Shown here piece after piece: positions 51,310-59,229 of a DNA stretch of 64,000 bases. Numbering within the stretch: the first letter of the stretch is position 1; every line of letters begins with the position of its first letter. The position numbers and the translations under genes are program-made. Origin of the DNA: Paracoccaceae bacterium (GTDB taxonomy: Bacteria > Pseudomonadota > Alphaproteobacteria > Rhodobacterales > Rhodobacteraceae); the NCBI GenBank assembly GCA_014872875.1, contig WKFI01000019.1, forward strand, positions 62,001-126,000, read 5' to 3'. The notes under the pieces are model-generated. The model was not told the DNA's origin. It made no database searches and was given only the letters and a program-made list of their open reading frames with translations.

Positions 51310-52674
51310 ATGTCGGGCATTTCCAAACGCAAGAAGATTTGGGGCTGGTGGTTCTTTGACTGGGCCAGTCAGCCGTATCACACGCTTCTGGTGACCTTCA
51401 TTTTCGGCCCCTACTTTGCCGGAGTTGCCGCGGCCTATTACCTGGGCACCGGACTTGACGGCGAATTGGCAGCCGCCAAGGCACAAAGCACATGGTCCGT
51501 AGCGCTGACCATTACCGGCTTGATCATCGGGTTCGGCGCACCACTGATCGGATCGCTGGCGGATGTGACCGGGCGGCGGATTCCATGGATCTTCGGGTTT
51601 TCGATCATGTACGCTGTTGGATCGGCGCTTCTGTGGTACACGCTGCCGGACGGGTCAAACATGTGGCTGATGTTGTCTGCCTTTGGATTGGGCTTCATCG
51701 GGGCAGAATACGCTTTGATCTTCATCAACTCGCAATTGCCGGATCTGGGCGACGACGAAGAGGTTGGCCAGATCTCGGGTTCGGGATTTGCCTTTGGATA
51801 TCTGGGCGGGTTGATTGCGTTGGCCATCATGCTGACGCTTTTCGTGGAACAAGGTAACGGCAAGACACTGATCGGGCAGGACCCGATGTTCGGGTTGGAT
51901 GCCAGTCAGAACGAGGGCACGCGGTTTGTAGGCCCTTTTACCGCCGCGTGGTTCATTCTGTTCATGGTGCCTTATTTTCTTTGGGTACGAGATGAGAACC
52001 AGACCGGGCACAAGGGCAGCTTGCGTGAAGCGTTGCAACTGTTGAAGCAAACCGTCCGCGGCGTGTTCAAGCGCGGCAGCCTGGCAGCGTTTCTGGGGTC
52101 GTCGATGTTGTACCGCGATGCGCTCAATGGGCTATACGGATTCGGCGGGGTTTATGCGCGTCTTGTGCTGGAATGGGATCTGATCAAGATCGGTGTATTT
52201 GGCATCATCAGCGTGTTTGCGGCTGCCGGGTTTTCCTGGATCGGGGGAAGGCTGGACAAACGCTTTGGCCCCAAGCCGGTGATCAAGGGAGCAATGCTGA
52301 TGCTGATACTGGTCTGCACCACGATCGTCAGCATGGACAGAACCCAGGTGTTCGGCATTGCCTTGCCCGACGGGTCCGGCCTGCCAGACATGATCTTTTT
52401 CGGGTGTGGGATCCTGATCGGCGGCATGGGCGGTATACTGCAGTCGGCCAGCCGCAGCCTGATGGTGCGCCACACTGATCCCGAAGCCCCGACTGAGGCC
52501 TTTGGGCTGTATGGTCTGTCGGGGCGCGCGACCTCGTTCCTTGCACCAGCGCTGATCGGATTGATGACTGTTGCCACCGGCAGCGCCAGGCTTGGGATCA
52601 CACCTATCATCGGGCTGTTCATTCTGGGCTGGGTGCTGCTAACCTGGGTCAAGGCAGAGGGAGATCGGACGTAA
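51310..52674 (+). CDS. MFS transporter, Atg22/UMF1-like
   Basis: This is a 454-residue inner-membrane carrier with about 12 helices and the Atg22-like opening KKIWGWWFFDWASQPYHTLLVTFIF, which in yeast homologs defines an amino-acid effluxer. The loop motif DVTGRRIP fits MFS motif A. The substrate is unknown. mepA begins two bases after its stop, so the two are probably cotranscribed. Confidence 0.9.
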   Translation: MSGISKRKKIWGWWFFDWASQPYHTLLVTFIFGPYFAGVAAAYYLGTGLDGELAAAKAQSTWSVALTITGLIIGFGAPLIGSLADVTGRRIPWIFGFSIMYAVGSALLWYTLPDGSNMWLMLSAFGLGFIGAEYALIFINSQLPDLGDDEEVGQISGSGFAFGYLGGLIALAIMLTLFVEQGNGKTLIGQDPMFGLDASQNEGTRFVGPFTAAWFILFMVPYFLWVRDENQTGHKGSLREALQLLKQTVRGVFKRGSLAAFLGSSMLYRDALNGLYGFGGVYARLVLEWDLIKIGVFGIISVFAAAGFSWIGGRLDKRFGPKPVIKGAMLMLILVCTTIVSMDRTQVFGIALPDGSGLPDMIFFGCGILIGGMGGILQSASRSLMVRHTDPEAPTEAFGLYGLSGRATSFLAPALIGLMTVATGSARLGITPIIGLFILGWVLLTWVKAEGDRT

Positions 52675-52676
52675 GC

Positions 52677-53555
52677 ATGATGTCTGTATTACGAGTTTTC
52701 TGTTTGGTTGTGTTGGCAGGTGTGTTGGGCGTCCCGGCCACCGCCCAACCTTTGGCGAAGCAACTTTTCGGGGCAAAGGCCAGCGCCTCAGCTCAGCGTC
52801 CTGCGCCTTTCGGGTCCTATTCCAAAGGCTGCGTGGCAGGGGCTGTGGAGTTGCCGGAAACCGGCCCCACCTGGCAGGCCATGCGTCTGTCGCGCAACCG
52901 CAATTGGGGGCACCCGGATGCGATTGACTATGTAAAGAAACTGAGCGCCTTTGCAGCGAAACAACCCGGTTGGAACGGGTTGTATATCGGCGATATCAGC
53001 CAGCCACGGGGTGGACCGATGCTGTCGGGCCATCGCAGCCATCAGCTGGGGCTTGATATCGACATCTGGATGCGACCAGCAGACAATCTGCGCCTGTCGC
53101 GCAGCGCGCGCGAAAACATTTCGTCCATCTCGCTGCGGCGTGCCAACGGGGCCTTCGTCAATTCCAACTGGAGCGCCGCGCATCACGCGATCCTGCGGGC
53201 AGCCGCAAAAGACAAGCGGGTAGCACGTATTTTCGTCTTTCCTGGAGCAAAGGTGGCGATGTGCAACGCCGAAAAGGGCAATCGCCGATATCTGCGCAAG
53301 ATCCGCCCTTGGTGGGGGCATCATTACCATTTTCACGTAAGGCTGAACTGCCCGCGCGGAGCAAGGGGATGTGTTGAACAGGATCCACCACCCCGTGGCG
53401 ACGGCTGCGCCGAGGCCCAGCAATGGGTCAATGACATCCTGAACCCTCCGCCACCGAAACCGGCGGACCCGAACGCTCCGAAACCGAAACCGCGTCGTGA
53501 ATACGTTCTGGCGGATCTGCCCAAACAATGCGTTTCAGTCCTGCAGTCAAACTGA
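52677..53555 (+). CDS. mepA: Penicillin-insensitive murein endopeptidase
   Basis: MepA is a periplasmic LAS-family metallopeptidase that cleaves D-Ala-mDAP crosslinks. The 292-residue protein has a signal peptide (ending near PATAQ), the zinc motif SGHRSHQLGLDIDIW and the HHYHFHVRL motif, with several conserved Cys. The C-terminal tail is Pro/Lys rich. The first ATG (52677) is used; a second ATG follows directly. The 3' end overlaps the next gene by 28 bases. Confidence 0.95.
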   Translation: MMSVLRVFCLVVLAGVLGVPATAQPLAKQLFGAKASASAQRPAPFGSYSKGCVAGAVELPETGPTWQAMRLSRNRNWGHPDAIDYVKKLSAFAAKQPGWNGLYIGDISQPRGGPMLSGHRSHQLGLDIDIWMRPADNLRLSRSARENISSISLRRANGAFVNSNWSAAHHAILRAAAKDKRVARIFVFPGAKVAMCNAEKGNRRYLRKIRPWWGHHYHFHVRLNCPRGARGCVEQDPPPRGDGCAEAQQWVNDILNPPPPKPADPNAPKPKPRREYVLADLPKQCVSVLQSN

Positions 53556-54454
53556 TTTTTGCGGCAGCCTTGGCCATGGGCGCTGCAATGACCGCCTTTG
53601 CCGCGGCCCGTCTGCCTGCGGGGGAACCTGCCCGGGCCGTCCATCTGAGCAGTTTTGAATGGCACCCAGCCGCCGGGGTCAAAGCCAACTGGTTCGGCGG
53701 GTTTTCAGCGCTGGAGCTTAGCGCGGATGGACGTTCGATGGTGGTGATGACCGACCGGTCGCATATTCTGACCGCAGATATTCAAAGATCAGGCGACATG
53801 GTGACCGGTATCAGGGCGGGGGCCGAGATCAAGCTGAGATCCTCCAAAGGTCGAACCCTGATCGGGCGCGTGGTGGACAGTGAAGGTCTGGCGGTTACCC
53901 CATCAGGTGAGATCTATGTGTCCTTCGAAGGCGTGTCCCGCGTGGCGCGCCATCGCAAAGTCACCAGCAAGGCCGAAGTCCTGCCCCGCCCACAGAGCTT
54001 CCGAACGCTGCCTTTGAACAAGGCGCTTGAGGCACTGGCGATCGATAAAAAAGGCCATCTGTACACAATGCCCGAACGGGCTTTTACACAGAACGGCGAC
54101 ATTCCGGTCTTCCGCTGGGATGGTCGTCAATGGTCGCAACCCTTCACCCTGCCCGCCCGTGGGCGCTTCCTGCCGGTCGGCGCCGACTTCGGACCGGACG
54201 GCAGATTCTACCTGCTCGAGCGGGACTTCACCCTTCTGGGTTTTCGCTCCCGGCTGAGGCGTTGGGAGTTGAAGGATGGCCAGATGGCCAGCGAAGAAAC
54301 CCTGTTCCAGACAGCCCCTTCGGTACACGACAATCTCGAAGGGGTTTCGGTCTGGCGCGATAGTCAGGACAGGTTGAGGGCGACCATGATCTCGGACGAC
54401 AATTTCAACGCGTTTCAGACCACCGAGCTGGTGGAATATGTGTTGCCGGATTGA
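53528..54454 (+). CDS. Esterase-like activity of phytase family protein
   Basis: This is a 308-residue exported protein with a signal peptide (hydrophobic run to AFAAA) and a beta-propeller-like pattern. The motifs VDSEGLAVTPSGEIYVSFEG, ALEALAIDKKGHLYTMPE and HDNLEGVSVW match the phytase-like esterase family (DUF1513-like/COG4222). The substrate is unknown. It overlaps mepA by 28 bases and so is cotranscribed with it. Confidence 0.85.
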   Translation: MRFSPAVKLIFAAALAMGAAMTAFAAARLPAGEPARAVHLSSFEWHPAAGVKANWFGGFSALELSADGRSMVVMTDRSHILTADIQRSGDMVTGIRAGAEIKLRSSKGRTLIGRVVDSEGLAVTPSGEIYVSFEGVSRVARHRKVTSKAEVLPRPQSFRTLPLNKALEALAIDKKGHLYTMPERAFTQNGDIPVFRWDGRQWSQPFTLPARGRFLPVGADFGPDGRFYLLERDFTLLGFRSRLRRWELKDGQMASEETLFQTAPSVHDNLEGVSVWRDSQDRLRATMISDDNFNAFQTTELVEYVLPD

Positions 54455-54489
54455 ACCGCCCGATTGACACAGCCTGACGAATTCGCTTA

Positions 54490-54535
54490 AAGGCGCGGTC
54501 TCCTGCGATCATCGCAGGCAAGTCGCCGCTACCTT
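54490..54535 (+). promoter_or_regulatory. Structured 5' leader of the queuosine-precursor transporter gene
   Basis: Nested pairings are visible: AAGG (54490) with CCTT (54532), GCGG (54495) with CCGC (54526), and an inner perfect hairpin CCTGCGA-TCA-TCGCAGG (54502-54518). An A-rich run GTAAAAAC follows, and the start codon lies 18 bases further on. The genomic position fits a preQ1-type riboswitch, but I could not match a known consensus. Confidence 0.5.
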
Positions 54536-54553
54536 GTAAAAACGGATCGAAAC

Positions 54554-55177
54554 ATGAACCGCTCATATCTTCCCGGCATTCTTGCCATGGCCTCCGTCGT
54601 GGTGGCCTCGAACATCCTGGTGCAATTCCTGTTCGGCCAATGGCTGACCTGGGGCGCCTTCACATATCCTTTTGCCTTCCTCGTTACCGACGTGATGAAC
54701 CGCGTCTATGGTCAAAGCGCGGCGCGCCGCGTGGTCTTTGCCGGTTTCATCGTCGGCGTCATCTGTTCGCTGATCGGCACCCAGATCATGGGAGAATTCG
54801 GCCCGCTGGTGACCCTGCGGATTGCAATTGGATCGGGCATCGCCTTCCTGACGGCACAGATGCTGGACGTCACCATCTTCAGCGCCCTTCGAGAGGGCAA
54901 ATGGTGGCGGGCACCGCTGGCTTCGACCCTCGTCGGCAGCTCGGTCGACACGGCATTGTTCTTCACCATCGCCTTTTCGGGCGCGCTGACCTTCCTCGAG
55001 CCTGCAAATGACGTGTCCTGGGCGGGTGAGATGCTGCCGCTTCTGGGGGCGGGTCCGGTTGTGCCGCTGTGGGTGTCACTGGGCTTTGCCGACTGGCTGG
55101 TGAAACTGTCGCTGGCTTTGGTAGCACTTGTGCCCTTCCGCATCATCGTGGGGAAACTTGTAGCCCCTGCCACATGA
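54554..55177 (+). CDS. Queuosine precursor transporter (YhhQ/VUT family)
   Basis: This is a 207-residue membrane protein with about six helices and the COG1738 signatures FAFLVTDVMNRVYGQSAARRVVF and ALREGKWWRAPLASTLVGSSVDTALFF. E. coli YhhQ imports the queuine precursors preQ0 and preQ1 for tRNA modification. The start at 54554 is the natural one. It has a structured leader and is followed by the RNA/small-ORF locus. Confidence 0.92.
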   Translation: MNRSYLPGILAMASVVVASNILVQFLFGQWLTWGAFTYPFAFLVTDVMNRVYGQSAARRVVFAGFIVGVICSLIGTQIMGEFGPLVTLRIAIGSGIAFLTAQMLDVTIFSALREGKWWRAPLASTLVGSSVDTALFFTIAFSGALTFLEPANDVSWAGEMLPLLGAGPVVPLWVSLGFADWLVKLSLALVALVPFRIIVGKLVAPAT

Positions 55178-55184
55178 TTTTGTT

Positions 55185-55190
55185 TTGACA
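55185..55190 (+). promoter_or_regulatory. -35 box (TTGACA) of the 55.2 kb RNA locus
   Basis: This is a perfect TTGACA eight bases after the transporter stop. A 17-18 base spacer leads to CACGCT/ACGCTG, a poor -10 by E. coli standards but tolerable for alphaproteobacteria. Transcription would begin near 55215-55220. Confidence 0.6.
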
Positions 55191-55247
55191 TCTCCGAAAT
55201 CTGTGTCACGCTGCAGGTACGCGTAACAACTGAAAGGAGGTGCTCTA

Positions 55248-55304
55248 GTGTCTATTGGGAACTTGGAGAACGGTGTCGGAACAGTTCGGGAGACGCATTA
55301 CTGA
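55248..55304 (+). CDS. 18-codon ORF inside the candidate RNA
   Basis: A GTG start lies seven bases after a perfect AAAGGAGG and encodes MSIGNLENGVGTVRETHY, then TGA. The peptide has no recognisable function. The ribosome site is unusually strong for this window, and it is the same sequence that pairs with 55354-55361, so translation could be controlled by folding. It may be a leader peptide or a small protein. Confidence 0.45.
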   Translation: MSIGNLENGVGTVRETHY

Positions 55305-55371
55305 GGCAGCCCTTGGTGGATGTTGACCCCAAATTGGTGACCGCCTAACCGGCGCACCTCCGAAACTCAAG

Positions 55372-55407
55372 AAGGGCTGTCCGTTACGCTGATCGGACAG
55401 CCCTTTT
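55372..55407 (+). terminator. Strong intrinsic terminator of the RNA locus
   Basis: A perfect 12-base stem (AAGGGCTGTCCG and its complement, 55372-55383 and 55394-55405) with a 10-base loop is followed by a T run. It lies 48 bases before the arfB start, so it either ends the RNA or attenuates arfB. Confidence 0.85.
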
Positions 55408-55455
55408 GATTTGTGAAATGACTGTTGAACTCGAACGCCTGACGGATCAAAGCCG

Positions 55456-55875
55456 ATGCTGCGCATCACCGATGACATTGCCATTCAGGACTGGGAGCTG
55501 ACCGAACAGTTCGTGCGTGCCTCCGGACCCGGGGGCCAGAACGTCAACAAGGTGGCGACCGCGGTCGAGCTGCGGTTCGAGGCGGAACGCTCTCCCTCGC
55601 TGTCCGGGCCGGTCAAGACGCGGTTACGGCGGCTGGCAGGGCGGCGCTGGACCAAAGACGGTGCGATCATCCTGCAATGCGACGAAACCCGATCGCAGAT
55701 CCGCAACAGGGAGATCGTGCGCGAGCGTTTGGCAGATCTGGTCCGCAAGGCACTGGTTGCGCCCAAACGGCGGATCAAGACCAAACCCACCAAAGGATCG
55801 ATCCAGCGCCGCCTGACCGCAAAGAAACAGCGTGGCGAGGTCAAATCCCTGCGCGGCAAGATCACTGATGACTGA
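55456..55875 (+). CDS. arfB: Ribosome-rescue peptidyl-tRNA hydrolase ArfB
   Basis: ArfB (YaeJ) releases nascent chains from ribosomes stalled without a stop codon. The 139-residue protein has the GGQ motif in SGPGGQNVNK (residues 26-28) and the basic C-terminal tail (RRLTAKKQRGEVKSLRGK) that enters the empty mRNA channel. There is no codon-recognition domain, as expected. No clear ribosome site precedes the ATG. The upstream RNA locus with its terminator could control it by readthrough. Confidence 0.95.
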   Translation: MLRITDDIAIQDWELTEQFVRASGPGGQNVNKVATAVELRFEAERSPSLSGPVKTRLRRLAGRRWTKDGAIILQCDETRSQIRNREIVRERLADLVRKALVAPKRRIKTKPTKGSIQRRLTAKKQRGEVKSLRGKITDD

Positions 55876-55968
55876 CCGTTACAGACCGTAACGTCACGCC
55901 CCCTAAACCCGCGATTGCACCTCCCGCCAGCGCTGCTACCCTGCCTGCAATAGTTCAGGAGGGTGATC

Positions 55969-56715
55969 ATGCGATTAGAGGGAAAAACCGCAATTGTAAC
56001 GGGCGGTGCATCCGGGTTCGGGGCGGGGATCGTCAGAAAATTCCTGACCGAAGGCGCCCGCGTCATGATAGCCGACATCAATGGCGAGGCAGCAAAGGCC
56101 ATGGCCGCAGAATGCGGGCCAGAAAGCATAGCGAAAACTGTCGATGTGTCGGAAGAAGCATCGGTCAACGCCATGGCACAAACCGCGTTGGAAGAGTTCG
56201 GAAAAGTGGACATCCTGATCAACAACGCGGGCGTAACCCATCTGCCGACGCCATTGGAAGACGTTTCGGAAGAGGATTTCGACCGTGTGTTCAGCGTGAA
56301 CATGAAGTCGGTCTTTTTGACTGCCAAAGCGTTGGTCCCGCACATGAAGGACCGCCGGAGCGGTGCGATCCTGAATGTCGCTTCCACTGCCGGGGTCAGT
56401 CCGCGCCCCAACCTGAACTGGTACAACGCCTCCAAAGGCTGGATGATCACCGCCACGCGTACCATGGCTGTCGAACTGGCCCCGCATGGTGTCCGTGTGA
56501 ACGCGATCAATCCGGTGGCTGGGGAAACACCCTTGCTAAAATCCTTCATGGGGGAGGACACACCTGAAGTCCGCGCCAAGTTCCTGTCTACGATCCCGTT
56601 GGGCCGTTTCTCACAACCCGAAGATATGGGGAATGCCGCCTGTTTCCTGTGCTCGGACGAGGCGTCCATGATCACCGGAGTAGCGATGGAAGTGGATGGC
56701 GGGCGTTGCATCTGA
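55969..56715 (+). CDS. SDR-family oxidoreductase (FabG/glucose-dehydrogenase-like)
   Basis: This is a 248-residue classical SDR with TGGASGFGAGI for NAD(P) binding, NNAG, and the catalytic Ser of NVASTAG with YNASKGW (Tyr, Lys). The C-terminal ITGVAMEVDGGRC is typical of FabG-like enzymes. The ATG at 55969 has AGGAGG seven bases upstream and is preferred to the GTG at 55963. It is followed 28 bases later by the P1 peptidase gene and probably shares its transcript. The substrate is unknown. Confidence 0.92.
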   Translation: MRLEGKTAIVTGGASGFGAGIVRKFLTEGARVMIADINGEAAKAMAAECGPESIAKTVDVSEEASVNAMAQTALEEFGKVDILINNAGVTHLPTPLEDVSEEDFDRVFSVNMKSVFLTAKALVPHMKDRRSGAILNVASTAGVSPRPNLNWYNASKGWMITATRTMAVELAPHGVRVNAINPVAGETPLLKSFMGEDTPEVRAKFLSTIPLGRFSQPEDMGNAACFLCSDEASMITGVAMEVDGGRCI

Positions 56716-56743
56716 TGCAGACCCAATACAAGGACCCGGCAAG

Positions 56744-57769
56744 ATGATCCCAGGCCCCCTGAACTTGATCACCGATGTGCCCGGCCTGAAAGTCGGCAAC
56801 GCACAAGACGACGTGCTGAAATCCGGCGTGACCGTAATGACTGCTGACAAACCGTTCACCGCCTCGGTGAGTGTCATGGGCGGGGCGCCCGGAACCCGGG
56901 AAACCGACCTTCTGGCTCCGGACAAATCCGTGGCCAAGATCGACGCACTGACCCTGTCCGGCGGTTCCGCCTTTGGTCTGGACGCTTGTTCGGGCGTCGT
57001 TGCCGCGCTGCGCGAAGCAGGTCGGGGCTTTCGCGTCGCCAACGCCGTGATTCCGATCGTACCCGGCGCGATCATTTTCGATCTGCTGAATGGAGGACAG
57101 AAAGGCTGGCGCGATAACCCCTACCCCGCCTTGGGCCGTGCCGCGTTCGAAGCCGCAGGTAACAGCTTCGACCTTGGCACTGCAGGTGCTGGTACCGGGG
57201 CCCTGACTGCGATGCTGAAGGGCGGGTTGGGGTCGGCGTCTTTCATGTTGGACAACGGCATCACGGTCGGTGCACTGGTCGCGGCGAACCCTATGGGTTC
57301 GATTACAACACCCGGAGACCGCCATTTTTGGGCCGCGAATTTCGAGGTGGATGGAGAATTTGGATCGTTGGGTCCTGACCCCGACACCGGTCTGGGGCGA
57401 CAGCTGGAAAGCCGCAAGATGCAGCACATGGCGAAACAAGCGCAAGGCCAAGCTGTTCCGGACGACCGGGCCAACACGACTATTGCGATTGTCGCCACCG
57501 ATGCGGATCTTTCCAAATCACAATGCCTAAGGCTGGCCACCGCCGCCCATGACGGCATCGGCCGGGCCATTGTACCCGCCCACTCCCCCGGTGATGGGGA
57601 TCTGGTGTTCGGCGTCTCAACCAACGCCAAGCCGTTGACCCACCCCGAACGGGAACTTTCGCTGATTTCTCACGCCGGTGCCCTGTGTCTCAGTCGCGCC
57701 ATTGCAAGGGCTGTGTACTTGGCCCGACCTGCCGACAATGACCTGCTACCCTGCTGGTCAGATACCTAA
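56744..57769 (+). CDS. P1-family (DmpA-like) peptidase
   Basis: This is a 341-residue member of the P1 family of self-cleaving N-terminal nucleophile hydrolases. They process themselves before a Ser; here the candidate is the Ser of ANPMGSI, near residue 185. Other family blocks are DVPGLKVGNA at the start and LSGGSAFGLDACSG. DmpA relatives are D-aminopeptidases or beta-peptidyl peptidases. The ATG at 56744 is chosen by family alignment, with AAGGA about 10 bases upstream; a longer frame from 56696 would overlap the SDR. The substrate is unknown. Confidence 0.88.
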   Translation: MIPGPLNLITDVPGLKVGNAQDDVLKSGVTVMTADKPFTASVSVMGGAPGTRETDLLAPDKSVAKIDALTLSGGSAFGLDACSGVVAALREAGRGFRVANAVIPIVPGAIIFDLLNGGQKGWRDNPYPALGRAAFEAAGNSFDLGTAGAGTGALTAMLKGGLGSASFMLDNGITVGALVAANPMGSITTPGDRHFWAANFEVDGEFGSLGPDPDTGLGRQLESRKMQHMAKQAQGQAVPDDRANTTIAIVATDADLSKSQCLRLATAAHDGIGRAIVPAHSPGDGDLVFGVSTNAKPLTHPERELSLISHAGALCLSRAIARAVYLARPADNDLLPCWSDT

Positions 57770-57883
57770 CCGCACAATCGCGCGAGAATTGGCCCAGCCT
57801 TTGGGGTCGCGTCAATCTGCCGGTTGACTCTGGCCCCCATCACACTCCGTATGGCACGCAGCCACAATATTGAGGAGCAAGCA

Positions 57884-58342
57884 ATGAAACGAGTGATTGC
57901 AACAGCACTTCTGAGCCTCGTGACGACTCCGGTCCTGGCGGAAGGCGACGCAGCTGCTGGCGAAAAGGGCTTCAAAAAGTGCCGGTCCTGCCACATGATC
58001 GTTTCCCCCGAAGGTGAAACCATTGTCAAAGGCGGGAAAACCGGCCCGAATCTCTACGGCATTGCCGGTCGGACCGCAGGCACGATGGACGGGTACAAAT
58101 ACGGTGCGTCGATTGTTGAAGCAGGCGAAAGCGGCCTGGTCTGGGACGAGGCGTCCTTTGTCGCTTATGCAACGGATCCCCGTAAATTCCTGCAGGAGTA
58201 CACCGGTGACAGCAAGGCCAAGTCCAAGATGACCTTCAAGCTGAAAAAAGGCGCCGAAGACATCTATGCCTATCTTGTGTCGGTCGGTCCTGAAGTCGCA
58301 CCAGCAGCCGAGGAAGCGTCGGAAGAAGCCACATCCGATTGA
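57884..58342 (+). CDS. Class I cytochrome c, periplasmic
   Basis: This is a 152-residue c-type cytochrome with a signal peptide ending at PVLA. The heme site is CRSCH (Cys33, Cys36, His37), and the likely axial Met is in KSKMTFKL. The fold and length fit cytochrome c2/c550-like electron carriers. The C-terminal tail is rich in Ala and Glu. The start has a GAGGAG ribosome site. It is followed by a good terminator. Confidence 0.93.
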   Translation: MKRVIATALLSLVTTPVLAEGDAAAGEKGFKKCRSCHMIVSPEGETIVKGGKTGPNLYGIAGRTAGTMDGYKYGASIVEAGESGLVWDEASFVAYATDPRKFLQEYTGDSKAKSKMTFKLKKGAEDIYAYLVSVGPEVAPAAEEASEEATSD

Positions 58343-58387
58343 TATCGTGCGCGTGGTTGGCTTCTTGTGCCATCACGAACACTTTTG

Positions 58388-58412
58388 GGCCGCGGATCAA
58401 ACCGCGGCCTTT
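58388..58412 (+). terminator. Terminator after the cytochrome c gene
   Basis: A perfect 8-base stem GGCCGCGG/CCGCGGCC with a six-base loop is followed by TTT, 45 bases past the stop. Confidence 0.75.
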
Positions 58413-58439
58413 CGCGTCATTGTCCAGCAGGAGGCAGGC

Positions 58440-58511
58440 ATGGTATCCCCTGCGACAGCGGCAAACCGACGCCACACTCAAACGAGCAGTCGGTGCAGGG
58501 AGACGACCTGA
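58440..58511 (+). CDS. Possible 23-codon upstream ORF of idi
   Basis: An ATG at 58440 follows a strong AGGAGG by five bases. The peptide is MVSPATAANRRHTQTSSRCRETT, and its TGA lies inside a perfect hairpin GACCTG-AAA-CAGGTC (58505-58519), 29 bases before idi. It could be a leader peptide or chance. No family is recognised. Confidence 0.3.
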   Translation: MVSPATAANRRHTQTSSRCRETT

Positions 58512-58540
58512 AACAGGTCCTGAACTTTGGTGAATCTGGC

Positions 58541-59083
58541 ATGAGTATCATGATTCCGGCTTGGGTAGACGGTGAGCTTGTCCCTACTGACAAGCTCCAG
58601 GCCCACGAGCAGGGTCTAAAACACAAAGCTGTTTCCGTTTTCGTCGTGAAGGGGATGGAAATCCTCATGCAGAAGCGGGCAATGGGAAAGTACCATACGC
58701 CCGGTCTGTGGGCGAATACCTGTTGCACGCATCCGCATTGGAATGAACGGCCGATCAGCTGCGCAGTGCGACGCCTGAAGGACGAGCTGGGCATTACAGG
58801 GCTTTACCCGCAATTCCGCCACCATCTGGAATATCGCGCGGATGTTGGCAACGGCATGGTCGAACATGAAGCCGTGGATGTGTTCCTGGCCCATGCGCAT
58901 CGGGACCTGACCATAGATCCTAATCCCGAAGAGGTCATGGACACCCGTTGGGTAGATTACCACGACCTGCTGGCCGAAGTTCGGCGCCACCCGGAACGTT
59001 TCACGCCCTGGCTGAAGATTTATCTCCAGAACTACGCGGACGTGATCTTTGGGCCTGACCTGATCCTCGCGTCCAAACGATAG
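58541..59083 (+). CDS. idi: Isopentenyl-diphosphate delta-isomerase type I
   Basis: Idi interconverts IPP and DMAPP for isoprenoid synthesis. The 180-residue protein has the active-site block NTCCTHPHW (Cys61, Cys62) and the Nudix-like remainder with conserved Glu residues, ending in WLKIYLQNYADVIFG. The start at 58541 matches family N termini; 58550 is possible. The ribosome site is weak, so leader control is conceivable. Roseobacters with bacteriochlorophyll often link idi to the photosynthesis cluster, which is not seen here. Confidence 0.94.
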   Translation: MSIMIPAWVDGELVPTDKLQAHEQGLKHKAVSVFVVKGMEILMQKRAMGKYHTPGLWANTCCTHPHWNERPISCAVRRLKDELGITGLYPQFRHHLEYRADVGNGMVEHEAVDVFLAHAHRDLTIDPNPEEVMDTRWVDYHDLLAEVRRHPERFTPWLKIYLQNYADVIFGPDLILASKR

Positions 59084-59229
59084 GCGCAGAAGCCGAAAAC
59101 TGTCCGCGTCGAGCGCTCATTGGGGCCCATCGGGCAAGGTGGCATTGGTAACGCCGGACGGACTCTCTGTCGCCTTGCACCTTGCGGAAAGGGCTGGTTT
59201 TCTGACCCCAAGGGAGAGGAGATAATTCG

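Larger units (their letters stand above)
55218..55408 (+). ncRNA. Candidate structured RNA with internal small ORF and own terminator
   Basis: This is a roughly 190-base unit bounded by a TTGACA promoter and a perfect terminator. GGAGGTGC (55236-55243), which is the ribosome site of the small ORF, pairs exactly with GCACCTCC (55354-55361). A competing local hairpin (55336-55339 and 55342-55345 with 55351-55358) would free the ribosome site, so a two-state switch is possible. I do not recognise it as a known RNA family. The boundaries are estimates. Confidence 0.6.

Noticed and set aside
54490-54553. Calling the leader a class I preQ1 riboswitch outright
   Set aside because: The expected class I sequence blocks, as far as I recall them, are not present; only the position and the A-rich tail agree.
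55320-55340. A six-codon ORF (MLTPNW) in the RNA locus
   Set aside because: It is too short and has no ribosome site. The GTG ORF at 55248 is much better supported.
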